From assembly GCA_964349515.1 (NCBI GenBank), contig CAYGHG010000001.1:1-64000 (forward strand): a stretch of DNA of 64,000 bases, in the 5' to 3' direction. This stretch comes from CAYGHG01 sp964349515. Its GTDB lineage: Bacteria; Oederibacteriota; PGYV01; CAYGHG01. The notes under the pieces are model-generated. The model was not told where the DNA came from, did not search any database, and saw only the letters and a list, made by a program, of their open reading frames with translations. Position 1 is the first letter of the stretch. Each line of letters begins with the position of its first letter. The translations under genes were made by a program, and so were the position numbers. Below, in pieces: positions 7,896-17,752 of this stretch.

Positions 7896-8642
7896 TTACA
7901 GACTCAAAATTCTGGGCCCGTTTTCGGTTATTGCTATTGTATGTTCAAAATGAGCCGATAAACCTCCGTCTGCCGAAACAACAGTCCACTCGTCTCCCTG
8001 AACTATAACTTCAAAGCCTTTCTCGTTAACCATCGGCTCAATCGCCAGAACCATTCCCGGCTTAAGATCTATTCCGGTGCCTTCTTTACCGAAGTTAGGC
8101 ACCAGAGGGTCTTCGTGCAGGTTTCGTCCAATACCGTGCCCCACGAAATCCCTAACTACTGAAAAACCATAGTCTTCCGCCCTGCGTTGGACCGCGGCGG
8201 AAATATCATAAAGCTTTTTTCCGGCCCTTGCGTTTTCTATGCCGTCCGCGAGCGCATGTTTCGTAGCCTCCATTAGTTTTGAGGCAACAAGGCTGACCGC
8301 ACCTACCGGAACCGTTATAGCCGCATCACCGTAAAAACCTCCGCACTCTATTCCGAAGTCTATGCTCACTATATCACCTTCTTTGAGAAGCCTTTTCTTT
8401 GAAGGTATGCCGTGAACAACCTCGCAATTTACCGAAGCGCAGATAGCTGCGGGATATCCTCTGTAACCGAGAAAAGCCGGCCTGGCCTTATGCAAAGCCG
8501 CAATTTTTCTCGCTTCAGCGTCAAGCTCCAGTGTTGAAATACCCGGTTTTATCATCTCTTTAAGCCTGTTAAGAACTTCAGCAACTATTTTACAGCTTTT
8601 TTCGATTCTATTTATTTCATCCTTGCTTTTTAATTCTATCAT
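7896..8642 (-). CDS. map: Methionine aminopeptidase type I
   Basis: Removes the initiator methionine from nascent proteins; a 248-residue pita-bread-fold metalloenzyme. Metal ligands are visible in SIDFGIECGGFYGDAAI (two Asp), HGIGRNLHEDP (His) and AIEPMV plus the terminal FEHTIAI Glu residues. Two starts are possible, TTG at 8645 and ATG at 8642; the ATG is preferred. It follows adk by a few bases and is part of the secY-adk-map-infA series. Confidence 0.97.
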   Translation of the reverse strand: MIELKSKDEINRIEKSCKIVAEVLNRLKEMIKPGISTLELDAEARKIAALHKARPAFLGYRGYPAAICASVNCEVVHGIPSKKRLLKEGDIVSIDFGIECGGFYGDAAITVPVGAVSLVASKLMEATKHALADGIENARAGKKLYDISAAVQRRAEDYGFSVVRDFVGHGIGRNLHEDPLVPNFGKEGTGIDLKPGMVLAIEPMVNEKGFEVIVQGDEWTVVSADGGLSAHFEHTIAITENGPRILSL

Positions 8643-8648
8643 CAAATA

Positions 8649-9296
8649 TCAGCTTCCAAGAGCCTCTTTGATCTTTGCCGCAATTTCTTCAATCGTGCCT
8701 GCAGAAGCATTAACGTCTTTTAAAATATTTCTCGCCTTGTAGTAATCAATAAGCGGCGCTGTCTGGTGTTCATAAACCTTCAGCCTGTTGGCTATGACTT
8801 CCTCTTTGTCGTCATCGCGCTGATAAAGCCCGCCGGAGCACTTGTCGCATACGCCTTCGGATTTTGGAGGCAGAGTGTTCACGTTAAAATTCGCCCCGCA
8901 CTGCCTGCACATACGCCTGCCTGTAAGCCTTTTAAAAAGCACTTCACTGTCTACTATAATATTGATTACTCCGTCCAGCTTCAATCCGTTTTTTTCAAAT
9001 ATAGAACCGAGGGAATTCGCCTGTTCCACTGTTCTCGGAAAACCGTCAAGCAGAAAACCGGGCTTGCAATCAGGCTCTTTTATCCTGTCGTCAACAATTC
9101 CTACTATCACTTCGTCAGGGACAAGAAGCCCTTTATCCATATAATCCTTTGCTTTCAGCCCCATATCAGTACCGGCTTTAACCGAAGCCCTCAAAATGTC
9201 TCCCGTTGAAATCTGCGGTATCCCATACATGTCTATAAGCTTCTGCGAATAAGTCCCTTTACCTGCGCCCGGAGGCCCCAGCAAAATAAATCTCAT
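8649..9296 (-). CDS. adk: Adenylate kinase with zinc LID
   Basis: Converts ATP and AMP to two ADP. The P-loop GPPGAGKGT is at residues 7-15, the AMP-binding region DGFPRT at about 84-89, and the LID domain carries a four-cysteine zinc site (C130, C133, C150, C153), typical of Gram-positive and many candidate-phylum kinases. The 215-residue length is usual for the long form. Encoded just downstream of secY. Confidence 0.98.
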   Translation of the reverse strand: MRFILLGPPGAGKGTYSQKLIDMYGIPQISTGDILRASVKAGTDMGLKAKDYMDKGLLVPDEVIVGIVDDRIKEPDCKPGFLLDGFPRTVEQANSLGSIFEKNGLKLDGVINIIVDSEVLFKRLTGRRMCRQCGANFNVNTLPPKSEGVCDKCSGGLYQRDDDKEEVIANRLKVYEHQTAPLIDYYKARNILKDVNASAGTIEEIAAKIKEALGS

Positions 9297-9317
9297 TTTT
9301 CTACCTCCACAAATTTT

Positions 9318-10646
9318 TTATGCCCTTCTGCCCCTTATGCGGCCGGACTTCATAAACCCGTCATAATGCCTCATAAGCAGATGGGATTCAATCTGCGAAA
9401 CAGTATCCAGTGCCACACCGACCACGATAAGAATTGTCGTCCCTCCGAAATAATATCCTATTTCAAGAATACCGCCCATCAAGTCGGGTATTATGGCAAT
9501 TAAAAGTATCATCGACGCTCCGCCGATAGTAATATGCGTAAGTATGTTGTTAATGTAATCCGCGGTCGGCTGCCCCGGCCTTATTCCCGGAACAAAACCG
9601 CCGTTCTTTTTCATGTTATCCGCGATATCATTAGGGTTAAAAGTAATCGCTGTGTAAAAATAACAGAAGAAAACTATCAAGGCGGCATATATCAGTATAT
9701 ATATGGCTCCACCGGGAGACATCCATGTTATCACGAAATTTACAACATCCTGAAAAATCCCTGTCTGCCCCGGCCTTTCAAGCATCTTTGCCGCCATTGA
9801 CGGTATAATCATAATGGATGATGCAAATATAACAGCTATAACACCGGAATAATCGATTTTTAGCGGTAACTGTGTGCTCTGTCCCCTGTAAATCTTTCTT
9901 CCGACAATTCTTTGAGCATACTGAACCGGTATTTTTCTAAAAGACTGCTGGGAAACAACGGCTACAGCGGTAAGCGCCAGCATAATAGCTATAAAAGCTA
10001 TCACGTGAAAAAGCGTTATTGTCCCTGCAGATAAAAGTGCTATCATGTTGGCCATCTGGGCAGGAACGCTAGCGATAATACCGGCAAGAATGAGCATTGA
10101 CATCCCGTTGCCGATACCATACTCTGTCATCTGCTCACCAAGCCACATAAGAAAAATAGTTCCCGCCGTAAGCGTCAGCATAGTGGTTAAAACAAAAAAC
10201 CAGTTAAAAACAGGAACCACAGGCATTCCTCCGACTTCAATACTTTTCAGCCAGAACGTGATCCCAAAACTCTGAATAAGACATATCCCTACTGTAAGAA
10301 ACCTTGTATACTGTGTTATTTTCTTTCTGCCTGCATCGCCTTCTTTTTTAAGCGCCTCAAGCGCCGGTACTACAGATGTTAACAGCTGCAGTATGATGGA
10401 AGCCGATATATAAGGCATAATTCCGAGAGCAAAAATAGCAAACTGGCTGAGCGAACCGCCTGAAAAAAGATCAAGCAAACCCAGGATTCCGCCGCCCTGC
10501 TGGCTCACAAGCATATTCATAAGGTGGGCGTTTACACCGGGCGTGGGCACGTGGGCTCCAAGCCTGAATACAAAAAGCATGCCCAGCACGAAAAACAGCC
10601 TTTTTCTCAACTCGGGAATCCTGAATATGTTGGCTATGGGGTTCAT
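9318..10646 (-). CDS. secY: Protein translocase subunit SecY
   Basis: Ten-helix pore subunit of the Sec translocon, 442 residues. N-terminal RIPELRKRLFFVLGMLFVFRLGAHVPTPG and the pore-lining helices are recognisable, as is the cytosolic loop QSFRKIPVQYAQRIVGRK. Its ATG overlaps the rplO stop by four bases (ATGA), indicating translational coupling. The SecE partner is encoded at 34732-34914. Confidence 0.98.
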   Translation of the reverse strand: MNPIANIFRIPELRKRLFFVLGMLFVFRLGAHVPTPGVNAHLMNMLVSQQGGGILGLLDLFSGGSLSQFAIFALGIMPYISASIILQLLTSVVPALEALKKEGDAGRKKITQYTRFLTVGICLIQSFGITFWLKSIEVGGMPVVPVFNWFFVLTTMLTLTAGTIFLMWLGEQMTEYGIGNGMSMLILAGIIASVPAQMANMIALLSAGTITLFHVIAFIAIMLALTAVAVVSQQSFRKIPVQYAQRIVGRKIYRGQSTQLPLKIDYSGVIAVIFASSIMIIPSMAAKMLERPGQTGIFQDVVNFVITWMSPGGAIYILIYAALIVFFCYFYTAITFNPNDIADNMKKNGGFVPGIRPGQPTADYINNILTHITIGGASMILLIAIIPDLMGGILEIGYYFGGTTILIVVGVALDTVSQIESHLLMRHYDGFMKSGRIRGRRA

Positions 10647-11092
10647 TTTACAGCCTCTGCCTCTCCACCTGAATTTTTAATCTTTTCCACGGCTTTTGCC
10701 GAGAATTTATCGGCCGAAACTTTTAGTTTTTTTGTAACATCGCCTTCCGATAAAATCTTTACAGGCTTTAATGCGTCTTTAATACAGCCTTTGTCAACCA
10801 TTGCTTTTTTGTCAACCACTGCCCCGTCTTCAAATTTCTCATTAATAAAACCAACGTTAACTATCTGATATGATTTACTGAAAATTGTATTATTAAAACC
10901 TGATTTGGGGATCCTCTGAGTCATTCTCTGCTGCCCTCCCTCAAACCACGGCGATTTCCCACCGCCGCTTCTAGAGTGCTGTCCCTTTTCGCCTCGTCCG
11001 GCAGTTTTACCTATGCCGCTTCCAATACCCCTGGCTACTCTTACTCTCTTTATTCTTTTTTTGCTGTTTATTTTCAAATCGGCTATTTTCAT
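10643..11092 (-). CDS. rplO: 50S ribosomal protein L15
   Basis: A 149-residue late-assembly large-subunit protein. The glycine/arginine-rich N-terminal extension (RVARGIGSGIGKTAGRGEKGQ) and FEGGQQRMTQRIPKSGF are family hallmarks. The gene is between rpmD and secY and overlaps secY by four bases. Confidence 0.98.
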   Translation of the reverse strand: MKIADLKINSKKRIKRVRVARGIGSGIGKTAGRGEKGQHSRSGGGKSPWFEGGQQRMTQRIPKSGFNNTIFSKSYQIVNVGFINEKFEDGAVVDKKAMVDKGCIKDALKPVKILSEGDVTKKLKVSADKFSAKAVEKIKNSGGEAEAVK

Positions 11093-11104
11093 TTTTTCCT
11101 CCGC

Positions 11105-11287
11105 TTATTTCACTTCTTCAACTTCAAACATGTAAGCTATTTTTCTTAAAGCACCCCTGACAGAGGGCGTGTCTTCAAACATTTTTGATTTTCCTATTTT
11201 TCTTAAGCCAAATGTCTCAAGAATTTTCTTGTCACGGATATTTACTCCTGCCTTGCTCCTTTTCAGGGTCACTTTTAGTTTTGACAT
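11105..11287 (-). CDS. rpmD: 50S ribosomal protein L30
   Basis: A 60-residue protein of the bacterial short L30 type (KVTLKRSKAGV, LGLRKIGKS-like TFGLRKIGKSKMFEDTPSVRG). Only one base separates it from rpsE. The position rpsE-rpmD-rplO is the conserved spc-operon order. Confidence 0.97.
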   Translation of the reverse strand: MSKLKVTLKRSKAGVNIRDKKILETFGLRKIGKSKMFEDTPSVRGALRKIAYMFEVEEVK

Positions 11288-11288
11288 T

Positions 11289-11777
11289 TTATTTCCCCTT
11301 CCTCAGCGCAATAATTTTTTCCGGGTCCTGCAGCTGGCTAAGCGCGTCAAAGGTCGCATACACAAGGTTAAAAGCGTTCGTGGTTCTGCCAACGCATTTT
11401 GAAAGTATATCGTGTATGCCTGCCGACTCAACGATAGCCCTGGTTGCGGCACCGGCTATTACGCCTGTACCGGCACAAGCCGGTTTAAGCAGGACCTTGG
11501 CAGCGCCGAATTTACCTGTTACTTCAAAAGGAATTGTTGTATCCTTCATCGGTATTTTCACAAGGTTCTTCTTGCCGTTTGCAACTGCCTTTCGTATGGC
11601 ATCAGGCACTTCCCTGGCTTTTCCCATTCCATAACCCACATGCCCGTGTCCGTCGCCCACTATGGCAAGAACGCTGAATTTAAATCTTTTACCGCCTTTT
11701 ACAACTTTGGCGACTCTGTTTATGTTTACTATTCTCTCTTTCAGGTCAAGCTTTGTATGATCTATCCTTTCTTTCAA
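11289..11777 (-). CDS. rpsE: 30S ribosomal protein S5
   Basis: Small-subunit protein involved in decoding fidelity and mRNA unwinding. It carries the N-terminal double-stranded RNA-binding domain (KERIVNINRVAKVVKGGKRF, GDGHGHVGYGMGKA) and the C-terminal domain (LKPACAGTGVIAGAATRAIVE). I place the start at a TTG at 11777: GGGAGGT lies six bases upstream and this clears the rplR coding region. The longer frame from an ATG at 11831 would overlap rplR by 38 bases and has no ribosome site. This gives 162 residues, close to E. coli S5. Confidence 0.95.
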   Translation of the reverse strand: MKERIDHTKLDLKERIVNINRVAKVVKGGKRFKFSVLAIVGDGHGHVGYGMGKAREVPDAIRKAVANGKKNLVKIPMKDTTIPFEVTGKFGAAKVLLKPACAGTGVIAGAATRAIVESAGIHDILSKCVGRTTNAFNLVYATFDALSQLQDPEKIIALRKGK

Positions 11778-11793
11778 GGCAACCTCCCGGTTA

Positions 11794-12168
11794 TTAAAAA
11801 TTAATTCCGTTTTTTCTGGCAGTGTCGGCAAAAACTTTTACAACTCCGTGATACTTGTTGCCGCCCCTGTCAAAAACTACGGTTGTTATATTTTTTTCCT
11901 TGCATTTAGCCGCAATAGCTTCGCCTAGTTTTTCGGCGGATTTCATGTTTGAGCCCTTCACAGAGCCTTTAAGCTCTTTTGAGACAGTGGTTACTCCCAG
12001 TATTGTCTTGTGGTTCAGGTCATCAATTACCTGGGCTGCAAGCGATGTGCTGCCGCGAAACAGGCAAAGCCTCGGTTTTTCAGCAGAGCCTTTGATTTTC
12101 TTTCTGGCCCGCTCATGCCTTAATTCCCTTTTAACCCTTTTAACATCTGTATGTTTGCTTTTTTTCAT
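11794..12168 (-). CDS. rplR: 50S ribosomal protein L18
   Basis: A 124-residue 5S rRNA-binding protein. Family elements are ERARKKIKGSAEKPRLCLFRG, the VAxxLGExIAxKAKEKNI-like block and the terminal FDRGGNKYHGVVKVFADTARKNGI. Found between rplF and rpsE as usual. Confidence 0.97.
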   Translation of the reverse strand: MKKSKHTDVKRVKRELRHERARKKIKGSAEKPRLCLFRGSTSLAAQVIDDLNHKTILGVTTVSKELKGSVKGSNMKSAEKLGEAIAAKCKEKNITTVVFDRGGNKYHGVVKVFADTARKNGINF

Positions 12169-12192
12169 TTATCTTCCATCCTCCGGATCATC

Positions 12193-12753
12193 TTATTTGC
12201 CTTTTGCTCCGGCCGCGCTTTTGCCGGCCTTTCTTCTGATTCTTTCATTTTCATACTTTACACCCTTGCCCTGATAAGGCTCCGGCGGCTTCATAAGTTT
12301 TATCTTGGCCGCTGCCTGCCCGACAAGCTGCCTGTCTATTCCGGTAATTGTAATCTTTGTCTGATTATCTACAGCCGCATTAACACCTTCAGGAAGATCA
12401 TAACTTAAAGGATGCGAGAACCCGAGTGTAAAATTAAGTTTTCTTCCCTGAAGCTGCGCTCTGTAACCTACACCGGTAAGAACTAGCGTTTTGGAGTATC
12501 CATTAGCCACTCCGTTAGCGATATTATTTAACACCGCCCTTTCAAGTCCGAATCTGGCCCTGACATTCTTGTCGACCGTAACACCTTCTTTTATAGTTAC
12601 AGTCAGTTCCTGATTGTCAATCTTGTAGTCAAAATAAGAGTCGGTCCTGTGATCCATTTTACCTTTCGGCCCGTCTATCCTAATTACGCCGTTCTCCACA
12701 GACGCTTTTACGCCTGCAGTCAGTTTAACCGGCTGTTTACCAATCCTGGACAT
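12193..12753 (-). CDS. rplF: 50S ribosomal protein L6
   Basis: A 186-residue large-subunit protein near the factor-binding site, made of two related domains. SRIGKQPVKL opens the protein; the C-terminal conserved motif is MKPPEPYQGKGVKYENERIRRKAGK. A short Ala/Gly/Lys tail follows. Start ATG with AAGGAG upstream. Confidence 0.98.
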   Translation of the reverse strand: MSRIGKQPVKLTAGVKASVENGVIRIDGPKGKMDHRTDSYFDYKIDNQELTVTIKEGVTVDKNVRARFGLERAVLNNIANGVANGYSKTLVLTGVGYRAQLQGRKLNFTLGFSHPLSYDLPEGVNAAVDNQTKITITGIDRQLVGQAAAKIKLMKPPEPYQGKGVKYENERIRRKAGKSAAGAKGK

Positions 12754-12766
12754 ATCTTAGTCTCCT

Positions 12767-13156
12767 TTACCAGATTTCGCAGATAACTTCGCCGCCAACA
12801 TTCATTTCTCTGGCTTTTGCGGCGGTCATTACGCCTTTTGAGGTCGTAAGTATAGTTATCCCGAGTCCTGATTTTACTTTTTTAACATCACCTATGCCTT
12901 TGTACACTCGTCTCGAAGGCTTGCTTATTTTCTTAATAGAACCAATTACCTTTTCTTTGTTCTCGCCATATTTCATATATACCCTTATGTTGCCCTGCTT
13001 ATTGTCCTCAATATACCTGTATCCCTTGATAAAACCCTCATCTTTGAGAATCTTAACAATGTTCTGCTTGATCTTTGACGAAGGTACGTCAACATAATCC
13101 TTCATTTTCATGTTTGCGTTTCTAATTCTTGTAAACATATCTGCTATAGGGTCCAT
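12767..13156 (-). CDS. rpsH: 30S ribosomal protein S8
   Basis: A 129-residue primary 16S rRNA-binding protein. N-terminal DPIADMFTRIRNANMKMKDYVDVPSSK and C-terminal LGITILTTSKGVMTAAKAREMNVGGEVICEIW are diagnostic. In other bacteria S8 is the spc-operon translational repressor, acting at the rplE start. Confidence 0.98.
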   Translation of the reverse strand: MDPIADMFTRIRNANMKMKDYVDVPSSKIKQNIVKILKDEGFIKGYRYIEDNKQGNIRVYMKYGENKEKVIGSIKKISKPSRRVYKGIGDVKKVKSGLGITILTTSKGVMTAAKAREMNVGGEVICEIW

Positions 13157-13165
13157 TTTTCCTCC

Positions 13166-13351
13166 TTACCAGCTTGACTTTTTAATTCCGGGAATTTCGC
13201 CCTTATAAGCGAGCTTCCTGAAACATATTCTGCATATACCGAACTTGCGCATATAGGCCCTCGGCCTGCCGCACAGATTACACCTGTTTTTCTGCCTTAC
13301 TTTAAACTTGGCCTTCTTTCTGGCCTTGTTAATCATTGCTGTTGTAGCCAC
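13166..13351 (-). CDS. rpsN: 30S ribosomal protein S14 type Z
   Basis: A 61-residue zinc form (C24, C27, C40, C43), shorter than the 101-residue zinc-free form of E. coli. [29 protein letters not shown] core. The start is GTG, preceded by GGAGGA and giving the expected MAT N-terminus. Lies between rplE and rpsH. Confidence 0.98.
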   Translation of the reverse strand: MATTAMINKARKKAKFKVRQKNRCNLCGRPRAYMRKFGICRICFRKLAYKGEIPGIKKSSW

Positions 13352-13383
13352 TTAAATATCCTCCTTGGTTTTATCGCCTGTTG

Positions 13384-13926
13384 CTATTTTTTCCTGAAGG
13401 GCAGCCCCAGCTTTTCAAGAAGCAGAAGCGCATCTTCATCTTTTTTAGCGGTGGTGACAAACGTGATGTCCATACCGAGAACCTGAAGTATCTTGTCGAA
13501 CTTAACCTCCGGGAAAATCATCTGTTCCTTTATTCCCATGCTGTAATTGCCGCGGCCGTCAAAAGAATTCCTCGGAACACCGTTAAAATCCCTTACCCTC
13601 GGCAACGCTACAGATATAAGCCGGTCAAGAAACTCATACATCCTTTTCCCGCGCATAGTGACTTTGCACCCTATAGGAATGTTCTCCCTGAGTTTAAAGT
13701 TGGATATGGAAACTTTAGATCTGATTACAGAAGGCTTCTGCCCCGTTATCGCGGTCAGTTCCTCAACAGCTTCATCCAATATCTTTATGTTCTGAGTGGC
13801 CTCGCCGATACCCATATTAATGACTATCTTTTCAAGCTTCGGCACCTGATGCCTGTTTTTTAAAGCTTTTTCTTTCACTATAGCATCAACTATCTCTTTA
13901 TTGTACTTTTCCTTTAATCTGGCCAT
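13384..13926 (-). CDS. rplE: 50S ribosomal protein L5
   Basis: A 180-residue 5S rRNA-binding protein contacting P-site tRNA. Family motifs are [34 protein letters not shown] and the terminal [27 protein letters not shown]. Standard spc-operon position after rplX. Confidence 0.98.
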   Translation of the reverse strand: MARLKEKYNKEIVDAIVKEKALKNRHQVPKLEKIVINMGIGEATQNIKILDEAVEELTAITGQKPSVIRSKVSISNFKLRENIPIGCKVTMRGKRMYEFLDRLISVALPRVRDFNGVPRNSFDGRGNYSMGIKEQMIFPEVKFDKILQVLGMDITFVTTAKKDEDALLLLEKLGLPFRKK

Positions 13927-13941
13927 TTAATCCTCTCCTCC

Positions 13942-14265
13942 TTACTTTTCGTCAAGCATTTCGCTGCATTTCTTGCAAATCCTTACCTTCTTGCCTCCTG
14001 CGATGGAACCGGTCTTAACCCTTGTAGGCTTTCCGCACTTATTGCAAATAAGCATCACCTTTGATACTGCCAAGGCCGCCTCTTTTTCAAGTATTCCGCC
14101 CTGCTGTACTTTCTGACTCGGGCGCGTGTGCCTTTTTACAAAATTAATTTTTTCCACAACCACTTTTCCCGAATCAGTGAGCACTTTCAGGACCTTACCT
14201 GTCTTGCCCGCGTCTTTTCCCGTTATTACCCTCACTATGTCATTTTTTCTGATTTTTATTTTCAT
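13942..14265 (-). CDS. rplX: 50S ribosomal protein L24 with C-terminal Cys motif
   Basis: A 107-residue assembly initiator protein with an N-terminal KOW motif (NDIVRVITGKDAGKTGKVLKV). The C-terminus has two CxxC pairs (C74, C77, C97, C100), the likely zinc site found in many bacterial L24 proteins outside the Gammaproteobacteria. Start ATG with AGGAGG. Confidence 0.98.
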   Translation of the reverse strand: MKIKIRKNDIVRVITGKDAGKTGKVLKVLTDSGKVVVEKINFVKRHTRPSQKVQQGGILEKEAALAVSKVMLICNKCGKPTRVKTGSIAGGKKVRICKKCSEMLDEK

Positions 14266-14273
14266 TTTTCCTC

Positions 14274-14642
14274 CTAAACCACTTCAGGGGCAAGCGAAAC
14301 AATTTTTAAGAAATTTCTGTCCCTGAGTTCCCTTGCCACAGGCCCGAATATACGCGTGCCCCTGGGGTTCATCTGGTCATTGATTATTACAGCAGCGTTG
14401 TTGTCAAACCTTATATACGACCCGTCTTTTCTTCTTATTTTTTTCTTAAGCCTGACTACCACAGCTTTTACCACTTCTTTTTTCTTTACCTGCCCGCCGG
14501 ATATAGCATCCTTAACAGAGGCCACAAAAACATCCCCTATGCCGGCGTAACGTGCGCGGCTGCCACCCAGAACTTTTATTACCATTATCTCTTTAGCTCC
14601 TGAATTATCAGCCACTTCAAGTCTTGTCTGCGCCTGTATCAT
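14274..14642 (-). CDS. rplN: 50S ribosomal protein L14
   Basis: A 122-residue protein at the subunit interface. [27 protein letters not shown] and [29 protein letters not shown] are near-universal signatures. Its ATG overlaps the rpsQ stop in an ATGA junction. Confidence 0.98.
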   Translation of the reverse strand: MIQAQTRLEVADNSGAKEIMVIKVLGGSRARYAGIGDVFVASVKDAISGGQVKKKEVVKAVVVRLKKKIRRKDGSYIRFDNNAAVIINDQMNPRGTRIFGPVARELRDRNFLKIVSLAPEVV

Positions 14643-14935
14643 GCGTTTTCACTCCCGTCAGTAAATTCAGCCGCTCCGTGGAGGGCCTTTTTATCAATAC
14701 TAACCACTAACCACTTCTTGTTTTTGCTTATAGGCCTTACTTCTTTTATCGTAACTTTATCCCCTGCCTTGCATTCATTTTTCTCGTCGTGAGCCATAAG
14801 TTTTGTGGTCCTCACTATGTACTTGCCGTAAAAAGGATGCTTTACTTTCCTCTCAACAGCAACCCTTACCGTTTTGTCCATTTTCTCGCTTATTACAGTT
14901 CCGGACATCGTACGCCTTACGCTGTTATTACTCAT
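14639..14935 (-). CDS. rpsQ: 30S ribosomal protein S17
   Basis: A 98-residue OB-fold protein binding 16S rRNA ([48 protein letters not shown]). A C-terminal extension of about 15 residues distinguishes it from the 84-residue E. coli protein. It overlaps rpmC and rplN by four bases each. Confidence 0.98.
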   Translation of the reverse strand: MSNNSVRRTMSGTVISEKMDKTVRVAVERKVKHPFYGKYIVRTTKLMAHDEKNECKAGDKVTIKEVRPISKNKKWLVVSIDKKALHGAAEFTDGSENA

Positions 14936-15144
14936 TTTACCCGGGCCTCCTTGGCAGCGCCTGTTTTCTGCTTCAGAATAGTGTGAAGCCTCGCAATATC
15001 CTTGCGCATAACCCTTATCTGTCCTGTTTTTTCAAGCTGTTTTGTATGAAGTTTTACGTTCAGCTTGAACAGATTTGCGCTCAACTCTTTTATTTTTCTC
15101 TGTATTTCATCGGGATTCATATCCCTTATTTCCTGGGGTTTCAT
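14932..15144 (-). CDS. rpmC: 50S ribosomal protein L29
   Basis: A 70-residue helical-hairpin protein at the exit tunnel, near the signal-recognition-particle docking site. Pattern [34 protein letters not shown] fits the family. It is between rplP and rpsQ. Confidence 0.96.
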   Translation of the reverse strand: MKPQEIRDMNPDEIQRKIKELSANLFKLNVKLHTKQLEKTGQIRVMRKDIARLHTILKQKTGAAKEARVK

Positions 15145-15156
15145 ATCTTCCTCCTG

Positions 15157-15570
15157 TTAAATTTCATGCCTTGTAACAAACTTTGTCCTGATCGGAAGCT
15201 TGTTGTGGGCTTTTCTCATTGCTGCCTTTGCAACAGCCTCATCTACGCCGCCCAATTCAAACATAACCCTGCCCGGCTTAATAACAGCCACCCAGAACTC
15301 CGGCGCGCCTTTCCCTTTTCCCTGCCTGGTTTCAAGCGGTTTTTTGGAAACAGGTTTATCAGGGAATATCCTTACCCAAAGTTTGCCTCCCTTTTTCAGG
15401 GACTTGCTTATGGCAACCCTTGCTGATTCTATCTGTCGGGCGGTAATCCATGCGCACTGCACGGCTTTAAGCCCGTACTCTCCAAAACTCACCCTGTTTC
15501 CGCTGGTGGCCAAACCTTTCATCCTGCCCCTCTGTTGCTTCCTGTATTTGACTCGTGAAGGCATTAACAT
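15157..15570 (-). CDS. rplP: 50S ribosomal protein L16
   Basis: A 137-residue protein near the peptidyl-transferase centre and A-site tRNA. Signatures are [18 protein letters not shown], the GxxALQAxxxxxITARQIEAxR-like region and [18 protein letters not shown]. The gene follows rpsC. Confidence 0.98.
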   Translation of the reverse strand: MLMPSRVKYRKQQRGRMKGLATSGNRVSFGEYGLKAVQCAWITARQIESARVAISKSLKKGGKLWVRIFPDKPVSKKPLETRQGKGKGAPEFWVAVIKPGRVMFELGGVDEAVAKAAMRKAHNKLPIRTKFVTRHEI

Positions 15571-15590
15571 TTATTTTTCCTCCGTCCTTT

Positions 15591-16232
15591 TTATTCCTGT
15601 TTTCCTATGATTTCGCCTTTAAAAATCCACACCTTGACTCCTATTGCGCCATATGGCGTTCTCGCCGTCGCAGTGCCATAATCAATATCCGCCCTTAAAG
15701 TCTGAAGCGGTACCCTTCCTTCTACATACCACTCTGTCCTTGCAATTTCAGCGCCTCCCAGCCTTCCGGAAACACAAATTTTTATTCCCTTCGCTCCGTT
15801 ATCATTCTGCATTGCGGACTGCATCGCTTTTTTCATCGCTCTTCTGTACGAAATACGTTTTTCCAGCTGCTGTGCGACATTTTCAGATACAAGCTGCGCG
15901 TCTATTTCAGGGCGCTGTACTTCTTTAGGTTCTATGAGTATACTTTTGCCTGTTAATTTTTCAAGCTTTTTCCTCAAAACTTCAACTTCTGCACCTTTCC
16001 TTCCGATAACCATTCCGGGCTTTGCCGTAAATATTTTAACAATAGCCTTGCTTCCTGCTCTTTCAATTTCTATTTTTGATATACCGGCCGAATAAAGGGC
16101 GGTTTTAATGTGATCCCTTATTTTTACATCTTCAAGAAGCAGCTCTTTAAAGTTTTTCTTTGCAACCCACTTTGACTTCCAGCCCCTGATTATTCCTATC
16201 CTCAGGCCTTCAGGATTTATCTTCTGTCCCAT
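15591..16232 (-). CDS. rpsC: 30S ribosomal protein S3
   Basis: A 213-residue protein at the mRNA entry channel. It shows [19 protein letters not shown], the KH RNA-binding motif [18 protein letters not shown] and the C-terminal domain [21 protein letters not shown]. Somewhat shorter than E. coli S3 at the C-terminus, as in many bacteria. Confidence 0.98.
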   Translation of the reverse strand: MGQKINPEGLRIGIIRGWKSKWVAKKNFKELLLEDVKIRDHIKTALYSAGISKIEIERAGSKAIVKIFTAKPGMVIGRKGAEVEVLRKKLEKLTGKSILIEPKEVQRPEIDAQLVSENVAQQLEKRISYRRAMKKAMQSAMQNDNGAKGIKICVSGRLGGAEIARTEWYVEGRVPLQTLRADIDYGTATARTPYGAIGVKVWIFKGEIIGKQE

Positions 16233-16250
16233 AAATACCCGTTCTCCTTT

Positions 16251-16598
16251 TTATTTTTTTTCGTCAGTAACGGTTACAAGTATATGGCAGGACCTCTTGT
16301 GTATTGCAGAAGCTCTTCCCTGCGCCCTGGGCATAAACCGTTTTGCGTATTTAAGTATCGGACCCTGCTGAACTATAATGCCTTTAATCTTCAGTGATTC
16401 AGGGTCAGCACCATTGTTCTTCGAGGCATTTGCAGCAGCCGATTTAATAGCTTTTGCTATGTGAGGCGCCGCATTCTTATTTAGAAATTTAAGCTTTAGC
16501 AGCGCAGAAGACACAGTGTCCTTCTTAAGTGCCTTTGTTATCATTCTTACTTTCTTGGCAGGCATTCTAAGATGCCTTAATATTGCCTTTGCTTCCAT
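16251..16598 (-). CDS. rplV: 50S ribosomal protein L22
   Basis: A 115-residue protein lining the exit tunnel. Pattern AILRHLRMPAKKVRMI at the start and the conserved hairpin/C-terminal GPILKYAKRFMPRAQGRASAIHKRSCHI. Situated between rpsS and rpsC. Confidence 0.98.
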   Translation of the reverse strand: MEAKAILRHLRMPAKKVRMITKALKKDTVSSALLKLKFLNKNAAPHIAKAIKSAAANASKNNGADPESLKIKGIIVQQGPILKYAKRFMPRAQGRASAIHKRSCHILVTVTDEKK

Positions 16599-16621
16599 TA
16601 TTATATACTCCTTCCTGTATT

Positions 16622-16906
16622 TTACGTCTTAGCCGATGATTCTTTTTTTGCATCGCCGTGCCCCTTAAAGATGCGCGTTGGGGCAAATTCCCCGAATTTA
16701 TGGCCTACCATATTTTCGGTTACAAATAACGGCACGAACTTTCTTCCGTTGTGAACTGCAAAAGTAAGCCCTACCATTTCAGGCGAAATAGAAGAACGTC
16801 TTGCCCAAGTCTTAATTACCTTTTTATCCCCTGTTTCGTTTGCCTTAAGCGCCTTGTCAAGGAGCTTTTCGTCAACAAATGGGCCTTTTTTAAGCGACCT
16901 TGTCAT
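16622..16906 (-). CDS. rpsS: 30S ribosomal protein S19
   Basis: A 94-residue small-subunit head protein that forms a complex with S13. [16 protein letters not shown] and [24 protein letters not shown]...[11 protein letters not shown] are diagnostic. Its ATG overlaps the rplB stop (ATGA). Confidence 0.98.
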   Translation of the reverse strand: MTRSLKKGPFVDEKLLDKALKANETGDKKVIKTWARRSSISPEMVGLTFAVHNGRKFVPLFVTENMVGHKFGEFAPTRIFKGHGDAKKESSAKT

Positions 16907-17748
16907 TGAACAATCCCTCCTTTAGCGTTCCTTCTTCTGATAATGTATTTGTTTGAAAGCTTCTTCTTCTTTCTTGTTTTAAAGCCTTTGGCCTTAACTC
17001 CTGTAGGCGACTGCGGATGTGCACCTGATTTGGAACGGCCTTCGCCTCCGCCCATCGGATGATCAACCGGGTTCATCGCGACAGCCCTATTTCTGGGTTT
17101 GCGCCCCATCCATCTTTTTCTGCCTGCCTTTCCTATTACAATGTTTTCATTATCCGTATTTCCTACCTGCCCCACGGTCGCCATACAGTTTGAATTAACC
17201 ATTCTTAGTTCGCCTGAAGGCAGTTTTATAACAACAGTTGCCGCTTCCTTACCCATTATCTGCGCAAAAGAACCTGCGCCCCTGGCAAGCTGCCCGCCTT
17301 TTCCGAGCGAAAGTTCTACGTTATGAACAACAGTACCTACAGGTATGCTCTTTAACTTCATTGCATTCCCGGGTTTAATATCAGCCTCATCAGCAGCGAT
17401 TACTGCATCCCCTACATTAAGCCCTATAGGTGCTATGATGTACCTTTTCTCGCCGTCCTTATAAAAAAGCAATGCTATCCTCGCGGATCTGTTTGGATCA
17501 TATTCTATCGCTTTAACAACCGCAGGCACTCCCTTTTTGTCCCTTTTGAAATCAATAAGCCTGTAAATTGCCCTGTACCAACTGCCACGGAATCTTGCCG
17601 TAATCCTGCCCATATTGTTCCTGCCGGAGTGATTCTTAATCCTCTGCGTCAGGGCCTTTTCCGGCCTGTTTTTTGTTACATCCTCTTTAGTGTCAACCAG
17701 CATATGCCTTCTGCTGGGCGTAATAGGCCTGAATGATTTTAGCGCCAT
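16903..17748 (-). CDS. rplB: 50S ribosomal protein L2
   Basis: A 281-residue protein essential for subunit association and peptidyl-transferase assembly. It contains [33 protein letters not shown] and the catalytic-region loop [16 protein letters not shown], whose His lies closest to the active site in solved ribosomes. Slightly longer than E. coli L2. Confidence 0.99.
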   Translation of the reverse strand: MALKSFRPITPSRRHMLVDTKEDVTKNRPEKALTQRIKNHSGRNNMGRITARFRGSWYRAIYRLIDFKRDKKGVPAVVKAIEYDPNRSARIALLFYKDGEKRYIIAPIGLNVGDAVIAADEADIKPGNAMKLKSIPVGTVVHNVELSLGKGGQLARGAGSFAQIMGKEAATVVIKLPSGELRMVNSNCMATVGQVGNTDNENIVIGKAGRKRWMGRKPRNRAVAMNPVDHPMGGGEGRSKSGAHPQSPTGVKAKGFKTRKKKKLSNKYIIRRRNAKGGIVQ

Positions 17749-17752
17749 AAAA

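Noticed and set aside
11289..11831. Longer rpsE reading from an ATG at 11831
   Set aside because: It would overlap rplR by 38 bases and has no ribosome site, whereas the TTG at 11777 has GGGAGGT at the proper distance.
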